A stretch of DNA of 64,000 bases from Paenibacillus peoriae (lineage in GTDB: Bacteria; Bacillota; Bacilli; Paenibacillales; Paenibacillaceae), in contig NZ_CP092831.1 in assembly GCF_022531965.1 (NCBI RefSeq), forward strand, positions 239,001-303,000, given 5' to 3'. Position numbers and translations under genes: made by a program. The notes under the pieces are model-generated. The model saw nothing but the letters and a program-made list of their open reading frames with translations. It ran no database searches and was not told where the DNA came from. Positions 30,230 to 36,298 of this stretch are shown here, piece after piece. The stretch's first letter is position 1. Each line of letters starts with the position of its first letter.

Positions 30230-31789
30230 CTAATAGAGATGCTCCCGGCGGTACTGACTGGGCGAGGAACCCTTCACCTTTTTGAACACTTTGGTAAAAT
30301 AGCTGGGGTCCGAATAGCCTACCATGCTGCTAATATCCGAAATGGACATCGTCCCCGACCGTAGTAACTCTGCGGCTTTTTCAACCCGAATTTTGTTCAG
30401 ATACTCGCTAAAACCTTCTGTATGGTGTGCCGTAAAATAACTGGACAAGTAGGAAGGGTTAAAGTGAAAATATTGCCCAAGTGTCGTCAAATTGAGTGTT
30501 TCAGCATGATGCTCCTTAATATACTCCAGCAGTTTTTTCATGCTTGCGCTACTTCCCGGCTGTGTCTTGGCCATGATCTGTCTGTTCGCTTCCTCCAAAA
30601 AGGCCTCCAGAAGGCGCACAGCTTCATGTACATGAGGGGCATCATTAATTGTTTTGAAATAGGAATATTTCGCCGCATCCAACTCCTTCATATCATACCC
30701 CTGATTCCCGAGCAAAATCGTAATGTTGAACACGATATTTCCAAGAAGCGATTTGAATTCAAAAGCGGTAGAGGTATAGTTACCGGACATGGCGGCTACA
30801 TAGGACCTCAAATCCTGAAAAGCTGTATCAAAATGCTCACGCTTCATCTCTTCTGTAAATTGTTTTAAGTTAAACGAGCTGTTCACTTGTACAGGCTGAG
30901 GGAGTTCGTCTTCTATTAACAGCGCTGTTCCTGGGAAATAAAAGCGGTAACTCAGCAGTTTTGGCAGTTCATCCTGATAGACGTCACTAATCTGATTGAA
31001 CTCATCAAATAAATGGCTAACTGCCCAGCCTGTCTGTGGATCGACTCGCTTTGTCTCCTGAGCAACTTCCCTAACCGCAGCCATCCAGGCGTCTACTTCC
31101 CGTGGATCAAGATTGGCTAAAAACACAGCCGCATAGGCATCAGACGGCAGTTGTCGCAGTACGATGCGCTCACAGGCAGAGGATACTCGATCTGTAAGCT
31201 TGGAAAATAGGTCCGAGGCAGAGATGGAGCGCCCTTTATCCTGCTGTACCGACTGTTCTATACCTATGAGCGCAAAACGAGTATAAGGGAATGCTTGCTT
31301 CAGCAGCTCGGCGTCATAGTCCATGCTATACCCGGAGATCAGCTTTTCGATCACATGATCTATCGTAATTTGACTATTCCCAGCATCCGCCTGATATTGA
31401 ATGGATGGAATTTTGCGAGCGGTTCTCTGGAGGACTTGGAGTAGTTCATCCGTGTCCAGCTTGGGCTTTAAAATATAGTCAGCAACCCCTTGTTGAAAGG
31501 TGGATCGCACGTAATTAAATTCACCGTAACTGCTAAGCACGATGACTTCAATATCTGGATAATTCTGTCTGACTATGCGCGTCAGCTCCTCGCCATCCAT
31601 GATCGGCATCACGATATCTGTAATGACAATATGAGGACGCAAGGCTTCAATCAGCTCCAGCGCCTCTTTCCCGTTGGAGGCCTCACCTACAATTCGAAAT
31701 CCATACTGTTCCCACGATAAATGGTGTTTAATTCCTTGCCGTACCAATATCTCATCATCCACAATCAAAATGTTGCATAGCTCATTCAT
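30230..31789 (-). CDS. Response regulator, YesN type (REC plus AraC HTH)
   Basis: The REC domain (1-125) has the acidic pair Asp11-Asp12, phosphoacceptor Asp58 in TDIVMP, and Lys in YILKPK. A variable middle of about 270 residues leads to a C-terminal AraC DNA-binding domain (LTTLGQYFHFNPSYLSSYF, then ISDISSMVGYSDPSYFTKVFKK). It is the partner of the YesM-type kinase 32 bases downstream and should activate the sugar import and beta-galactosidase genes. The leader carries a terminator-like hairpin and a cre-like site. Confidence 0.92.
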   Translation of the reverse strand: MNELCNILIVDDEILVRQGIKHHLSWEQYGFRIVGEASNGKEALELIEALRPHIVITDIVMPIMDGEELTRIVRQNYPDIEVIVLSSYGEFNYVRSTFQQGVADYILKPKLDTDELLQVLQRTARKIPSIQYQADAGNSQITIDHVIEKLISGYSMDYDAELLKQAFPYTRFALIGIEQSVQQDKGRSISASDLFSKLTDRVSSACERIVLRQLPSDAYAAVFLANLDPREVDAWMAAVREVAQETKRVDPQTGWAVSHLFDEFNQISDVYQDELPKLLSYRFYFPGTALLIEDELPQPVQVNSSFNLKQFTEEMKREHFDTAFQDLRSYVAAMSGNYTSTAFEFKSLLGNIVFNITILLGNQGYDMKELDAAKYSYFKTINDAPHVHEAVRLLEAFLEEANRQIMAKTQPGSSASMKKLLEYIKEHHAETLNLTTLGQYFHFNPSYLSSYFTAHHTEGFSEYLNKIRVEKAAELLRSGTMSISDISSMVGYSDPSYFTKVFKKVKGSSPSQYRREHLY

Positions 31790-31842
31790 GGCAGCACTCT
31801 CCGTAATTATACCTATTCGAGGATTTGTAAAAATCCTGATTC

Positions 31843-31869
31843 AAAAAAGACCTCCACCACGTGGACGTC
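31843..31869 (-). terminator. Terminator-like hairpin in the leader of the YesN-type gene
   Basis: On the minus strand GACGTCCAC and GTGGAGGTC form a nine-base stem with one mismatch and a three-base loop, directly followed by T6. It lies about 55 bases before the regulator start and well after the uridine kinase terminator, so it may attenuate the regulator operon. Confidence 0.5.
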
Positions 31870-31890
31870 ATATCATCTGAGGCACATATT

Positions 31891-31904
31891 TGATAACGCT
31901 TCCA
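31891..31904 (-). promoter_or_regulatory. cre-like site upstream of the YesN-type gene
   Basis: TGATAACGCTTCCA (plus strand) matches 12 of 14 positions of the CcpA consensus. It is about 100 bases upstream of the regulator start. Confidence 0.4.
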
Positions 31905-31997
31905 ACTTAGCTTGAATCTAAAGCATTTAACCTTTACATGCTAACATAAACCACACGGGGATTCCAAAAAAAATTAGTCCAAATGGCATATAAAACA

Positions 31998-32031
31998 CAA
32001 AAAAGGCAGCCGAGAAAACCTCGACAGCCTT
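31998..32031 (-). terminator. Terminator of the uridine kinase gene
   Basis: On the minus strand AAGGCTGTCGAG pairs with CTCGGCTGCCTT (one mismatch and one wobble) and is followed by T6. Confidence 0.8.
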
Positions 32032-32048
32032 AAACAACCGGGATTACC

Positions 32049-32684
32049 TTATACAGTACCCCAAGTCCGATCTCCTGCCAAATATTTTTCAGTCAAAATA
32101 GACAGCAGTTGAATGCCAACCTCATTGTGTCCTCCCTCAGGAAGGATCAGGTCAGCGTATTTCTTGGAAGGCTCAATAAATGCCTCATGCATCGGCTTAA
32201 CCGTAGTCAGATAGTGATCGTGGATCGAATGGATGGTGCGGCCGCGTTCCTCAATATCGCGAAGAACCCGACGGAGAATACGCACATCAGGGTCCGTATC
32301 CACAAATACTTTGATGTCAAGCAGGCTGCGGAGCTTTTCGTCTGACAGTACGTGCAGACCCTCCAACATAACGATATGATTTGGCAGAAGCTCTACCGTC
32401 TCGTCCGTGGAGCGGGCATGAACCGTAAAATCATACACGGGCGCTTGTGTCGCTTGTCCTTTTTTCAGACATTGGAGATGCTCAATAAGCAATTCGTTGT
32501 CAAAGGCAAACGGATGATCATAATTGACCAAAGCACGTTCATCATAGCTCAGATGTGAATGGTCTTTATAATAGTTATCCTGAGATATGAAAGTCACTTT
32601 ATTAGATCCCAGACGCTCAACGACGGCGCGTGCTACCGTCGATTTACCGGAACCTGTACCGCCGGCAATACCAATAATAAGCAT
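32049..32684 (-). CDS. udk: Uridine kinase
   Basis: Phosphorylates uridine and cytidine to UMP and CMP in pyrimidine salvage. The 211-residue protein has the P-loop GGTGSGKST with Lys14, the YYKDHSHL segment and the NYDHPFAFD motif typical of Udk, and KIFVDTDPDVRILRR-like sequence near 125-140. Length is normal. It is single, with its own extended -10 promoter and terminator. Confidence 0.93.
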   Translation of the reverse strand: MLIIGIAGGTGSGKSTVARAVVERLGSNKVTFISQDNYYKDHSHLSYDERALVNYDHPFAFDNELLIEHLQCLKKGQATQAPVYDFTVHARSTDETVELLPNHIVMLEGLHVLSDEKLRSLLDIKVFVDTDPDVRILRRVLRDIEERGRTIHSIHDHYLTTVKPMHEAFIEPSKKYADLILPEGGHNEVGIQLLSILTEKYLAGDRTWGTV

Positions 32685-32709
32685 GGCGTTTCACTTACCC
32701 TTCCCTAAA

Positions 32710-32740
32710 TGTATCCCGATACAACTCAAGTATTGTAGCA
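32710..32740 (-). promoter_or_regulatory. udk promoter with overlapping inverted repeat
   Basis: On the minus strand TGCTACAAT (32732-32740) is an extended -10. The perfect inverted repeat TGTATC-CC-GATACA (32710-32723) lies at the predicted transcription start and could be an operator or the base of a leader hairpin. Confidence 0.4.
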
Positions 32741-32759
32741 CAATGCACACTTTTTTTCA

Positions 32760-33281
32760 TCACTGTTGAACTTTGTATTTCTTCCATTTCCGTATCTTGG
32801 CTCTGAATGTTTTAAACGGTGCCACCGAGTTGATGTGAATCCATCTTGCCATGGGCCAGTTTGGATTCGTACCCGTCCAATTGTGAACGCCTTGAGTGAA
32901 GAGCTCTTCGTGGCTAAGTGTGTCGATCCAATCCAGCCACTTTTGCTCAGTCAACTTGAACATATCGCGTAATTCGCGTAAAGATTGGTGGGAGTAAGTC
33001 TTGTAAAATGATTGATATAGTTCGCCTAGTCTGTTCCATTTATAATTGGGGGCGGGCATGATGACGGTTTTTCCTTCCCGTTCGTCTCTGTCCCATGTCA
33101 TGACAAGATGAAGCCATCCGAGCTGGTAGGCAATCATCTCTGCGGGTGTTTTATCTACTTCAGGGATACGAATATCTTTTTGGCTCTCGTCGATCTCCTG
33201 AAACTCACCGTCAAATCGTAAATAGGAGGCATGAATGGCTTCCTTTAACTCCGATTTGGAAGCGTAGTCGTAGCTGGACAT
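32760..33281 (-). CDS. ClbS/DfsB-family four-helix protein
   Basis: The 173-residue protein matches the ClbS/DfsB (DUF1706) family: a helical bundle with TPAEMIAYQLGWLHLVMTWDRDE and the late NWPMARWIHINSVAPFKTFRAKIRKWKK. ClbS shields producers from colibactin by hydrolysing it, but most family members are uncharacterised and no matching biosynthetic genes are in the window. It is monocistronic upstream of udk, in the same direction. Confidence 0.8.
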   Translation of the reverse strand: MSSYDYASKSELKEAIHASYLRFDGEFQEIDESQKDIRIPEVDKTPAEMIAYQLGWLHLVMTWDRDEREGKTVIMPAPNYKWNRLGELYQSFYKTYSHQSLRELRDMFKLTEQKWLDWIDTLSHEELFTQGVHNWTGTNPNWPMARWIHINSVAPFKTFRAKIRKWKKYKVQQ

Positions 33282-33656
33282 CTCATCGCTCCTTTAAATG
33301 ATATGGATGATACTCACCCCTTTATATGTACCATTCCCAATATGACAACTGTATGTCTTATTCAAAAATAAAAAAATATCGTTTTTTGTGATTTTATGAA
33401 ACAGAATTTGGCGTGTTCACGAAACAGGATGCAAAATTAATTGAAAAATTAAGACAAAAGATAAGTAATTAGACATATTTTAATATATATTTAAATGCCT
33501 ATAATTATTGGAGTATAGCGTTTGAGGGCCCTCATTGGTGTTGGGATATTATTCTCTTCATCAGTACGTTATATACCGTTGGGGCAGGTCATGTCCGATG
33601 AACGGTGCAACCTTTGCTTTAGTATTCATGAATCTAACCAAGAAGGGGATTGTTAT
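33282..33656 (+). promoter_or_regulatory. AT-rich promoter region and long leader of the pectate lyase gene
   Basis: No gene is seen in these 375 bases. A consensus TATAAT at 33500-33505 has a weak TTTTAA 16 bases upstream, predicting a leader of about 145 bases. The leader contains the perfect palindrome GAGGGCCCTC (33525-33534). A reading frame from 33522 runs into the pectate lyase but lacks a ribosome binding site, so it is treated as untranslated. Confidence 0.4.
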
Positions 33657-35750
33657 ATGAAATCGAGTTTGCTAAGAAAATGTGCAAGTGTAATGTTAAG
33701 CAGTACGTTGGTACTGTCTTTATCATTACCGTTGCTAGGTCATGCACATGCGGATGGGAATTTACAGATAAGTGATGATTTCGAACAAGGAAAAGCTCAA
33801 GGCTGGACCGCGGATTCGGGGAACTGGTCTGTGGTCAAGGATGGGAATGGCTCTACATACCAGCAATCTAGTCGAAGCGAAAGCCATTCCGTTAAGGGTA
33901 ATGCCTCATGGACGAACTATAGCGTGCAAGCAGATGTATATGTAAATGATTTTAATGGCTCCAATCGAGTCTACGTTGCAGGTAGATACACAGATTCCAA
34001 CAACTTCTACGCAGCATCGTTGTACAACAAGAATGACGGAGCGCTTGAGATTCGAAAAAAAGTCAAAGGCTCTATGAAGACACTGGCTACCAATAAAAAA
34101 TACAAACTGGACACGAATACATGGTACAGAGTTAAGCTGGAACTATCCGGTTCGGAAATCAAAATGTATGTCAATGATCAACTGGAGCTGTCCGCAACAG
34201 ACACCAGCCTCACTGCTGGAGCCATTGGTTTGGTGACCTCCAAAGCAGCTGCCGAATTCGATAATGTGATTGTATCCGGTGCTTCTTCTGAGGTAGATCC
34301 AGGAACACCGCCTGTGAATCCAACACCAGGTACAGAAAAACCGACTCCTGGAGTGGACCCTGATGTAACCTCTAAAAGTAACTATAATTTGACTGGCTTT
34401 TCGTATGGTAATACAGGTGGTGGCAACATTGCGGATACAGATGCCAACTACAAAAAAGTTTACAACGCTGTAGATCTCAACGAAGCACTGAAGAAAGGCA
34501 GCAAAGTCAAAGTGATTGAGATTATGAACGATCTTGATCTCGGTTGGAATGAAATTCCTAGTGCTGCCAAAGTAATGCCTTTTAGTGCCAACAATCCTGT
34601 ACAAACACATCCTGTTCTGAAAAAGACAGGTGTGAGCAAAGTCTATATCGAAAATATGAATGGGGTTACGATTTTCTCGGCCAATGGTGCGAAAATCAAA
34701 CATGCCGGCTTTGTTATCAAAAGAAGCTCCAATTTGATTTTTCGTAACCTCGAATTTGATGAACTTTGGGAGTGGGATGAAGCAACCAAAGGGAACTATG
34801 ACAAGAATGACTGGGACTATATTACTGTCGAAGGTGCAAGCTCCAAGGTATGGATCGACCATTGCACATTTAACAAAGCCTATGATGGTCTGGTAGATGT
34901 GAAAAAAGGGAGTAACGGAGTTACGATTTCCTGGTCCTTGTTCAAAGGAGATGACCGCAGCTCCAACAGCTGGGTAACCCAACAAGTCAATGCGATGGAA
35001 GCAGACAAGTCTTCCTATCCTATGTACGCTTATCTGAGAAGCAGTGCAGTAGGCATGAGTAAAGAAGATATCATTGATATTGCAGCAGGACAAAAGAAAG
35101 CGCATCTGGTTGGTGCCACGGAAATGGCAGGCGACAATGCGGATTTGGAAGTGACGCTGCATCATAATTACTACCTGGATATTCAGGACCGTATGCCACG
35201 TTTGCGTGGTGGTAATGCTCATGCATATAACATCGTTATGGACGATGCCGGATTGGCCAGAGCCAAAAAAAGAATTACTTCTGACATGGCTAAAGCAATT
35301 GCCGCAAAGGGATACCATTTTGATGTCGTGGGTAATGGTGCAATTTCAACAGAAAACGGCGCGGTATTGCTAGAAAAGTCTTATTTAATTGATGTGTTTT
35401 CTCCAGTGCGTAATAATCAAAAAGATCCTAACAAAGCGGATTACACAGGTAAAATCAAAGCCGAAGAGGTTATCTCTTCCGACAATGGTACCGTATTCAG
35501 AGGAGGCAGTGAAGCTGCGAATAGCCCGTTAGCCCCTTATCCTGCGAAGGCCAAGGGCTTCTCTTGGAATGGGTTCACAACGTTGCCATACAGCTATACT
35601 GCCGAAGACCCTGCTAACCTGGTTGCTCAATTGCAGGCCAAGGATGGAGCGGGTGCAGGCAAGCTGAACTGGTCGAGTGAAAACTGGCTCAAAACGGTGT
35701 ACAATACAGCCGCTACGAAAGATGCAATAGTGGAAGAAGATTCCGAATAG
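33657..35750 (+). CDS. Secreted pectate lyase (PL1) with N-terminal beta-sandwich domain
   Basis: Cleaves polygalacturonate by calcium-dependent beta-elimination outside the cell. The ATG at 33657 has AGAAGGGGA upstream and gives a 32-residue Sec signal ending GHAHA. Residues of about 38-205 form a laminin-G/3-keto-disaccharide-hydrolase-like sandwich (NLQISDDFEQGKAQGWTADSG), then a Pro/Thr linker (about 208-235), then the PL1 right-handed beta-helix with KVWIDHCTFNKAYDGLVDVKKG and RMPRLRGG, where Arg512 and Arg517 match the RxPxxR motif of PelC, Arg512 being the likely base. The full length of 697 is well above a bare lyase. A terminator follows. Confidence 0.92.
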   Translation: MKSSLLRKCASVMLSSTLVLSLSLPLLGHAHADGNLQISDDFEQGKAQGWTADSGNWSVVKDGNGSTYQQSSRSESHSVKGNASWTNYSVQADVYVNDFNGSNRVYVAGRYTDSNNFYAASLYNKNDGALEIRKKVKGSMKTLATNKKYKLDTNTWYRVKLELSGSEIKMYVNDQLELSATDTSLTAGAIGLVTSKAAAEFDNVIVSGASSEVDPGTPPVNPTPGTEKPTPGVDPDVTSKSNYNLTGFSYGNTGGGNIADTDANYKKVYNAVDLNEALKKGSKVKVIEIMNDLDLGWNEIPSAAKVMPFSANNPVQTHPVLKKTGVSKVYIENMNGVTIFSANGAKIKHAGFVIKRSSNLIFRNLEFDELWEWDEATKGNYDKNDWDYITVEGASSKVWIDHCTFNKAYDGLVDVKKGSNGVTISWSLFKGDDRSSNSWVTQQVNAMEADKSSYPMYAYLRSSAVGMSKEDIIDIAAGQKKAHLVGATEMAGDNADLEVTLHHNYYLDIQDRMPRLRGGNAHAYNIVMDDAGLARAKKRITSDMAKAIAAKGYHFDVVGNGAISTENGAVLLEKSYLIDVFSPVRNNQKDPNKADYTGKIKAEEVISSDNGTVFRGGSEAANSPLAPYPAKAKGFSWNGFTTLPYSYTAEDPANLVAQLQAKDGAGAGKLNWSSENWLKTVYNTAATKDAIVEEDSE

Positions 35751-35760
35751 GTAGGCATAT

Positions 35761-35807
35761 AAAAAAGCAGCCAGGACAGATATGCTCTGTTTCTGGTTGC
35801 TTTTTTG
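35761..35807 (+). terminator. Terminator of the pectate lyase gene
   Basis: AAAAAAGCAGCCAG pairs with CTGGTTGCTTTTTT, with further pairing in the loop (GACAGA/TCTGTT). Confidence 0.88.
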
Positions 35808-35840
35808 GTTACCCACGTTTAGGCTGCGTTCGGTATGAGC

Positions 35841-36185
35841 TTAACCAATAACGACAAATGAGGATACGCCAGCAGGTACGGATCTAACGCGGAATAATAC
35901 TCCATCATCTCTAAAAGTACGCAGAATATAAGGCTGGTTCGTAGGTGTGCGGACTCTGTTGAATCGGGCAGTACCAAAGCGGTCGAAGCCTGCAGCTTGG
36001 ACAAAGGTTCCATCTAAACGCCGGAGTGTTGCAAAAAATCCAGACGTGTTAAAAGGTACACCATCATTGTTAGCCCAGATAACTGTAAATCTACGAAGGG
36101 TTTGTGTTGGACTCACATTGCGATATCTCGTAACAGGAACCTTTCTGCCCGTAGATTTCAGCGTTTGTGGAGGACGAATGGCCAC
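35841..36185 (-). CDS. Small basic hypothetical protein
   Basis: A 114-residue protein with no signal peptide or membrane helix and many Arg, Thr, Phe and Val residues; alternation of these suggests a compact beta fold. I do not recognise the family. The start is GTG, with AAGGAGTT 10 bases upstream. That ribosome binding site is inside an 11-pair inverted repeat, so translation may be switched. It follows the SNF2 gene on the same strand after 113 bases, with no clear promoter or terminator between. Confidence 0.6.
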   Translation of the reverse strand: MAIRPPQTLKSTGRKVPVTRYRNVSPTQTLRRFTVIWANNDGVPFNTSGFFATLRRLDGTFVQAAGFDRFGTARFNRVRTPTNQPYILRTFRDDGVLFRVRSVPAGVSSFVVIG

Positions 36186-36193
36186 TTCAAATC

Positions 36194-36237
36194 AACTCCT
36201 TTGTTGTGATGAGATAGTAAATGCACACAAAGGAGTT
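36194..36237 (-). promoter_or_regulatory. Hairpin that masks a Shine-Dalgarno sequence
   Basis: AACTCCTTTGT (5' arm, 36227-36237 on the minus strand) is perfectly complementary to ACAAAGGAGTT (36194-36204), which is the ribosome binding site of the 114-residue protein. The loop is 22 bases and a further TGTG/CACA pairing extends the stem. This is the layout of an RNA thermometer or a ligand- or protein-controlled translation switch. Confidence 0.55.
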
Positions 36238-36298
36238 TTGGACCGGACTATAAACTACTGCTTCCTAAAAATAGGTATATATTGAACTTGGGACATCA

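Noticed and set aside
33522..33656. N-terminal extension of the pectate lyase
   Set aside because: The in-frame start at 33657 has a strong ribosome binding site and directly begins a signal peptide; the extension has neither.
34143..35318. 391-codon minus-strand frame inside the pectate lyase gene
   Set aside because: It lies fully antisense to a gene with clear PL1 motifs, has Cys/Ile/Phe-rich shadow composition, and no ribosome binding site.
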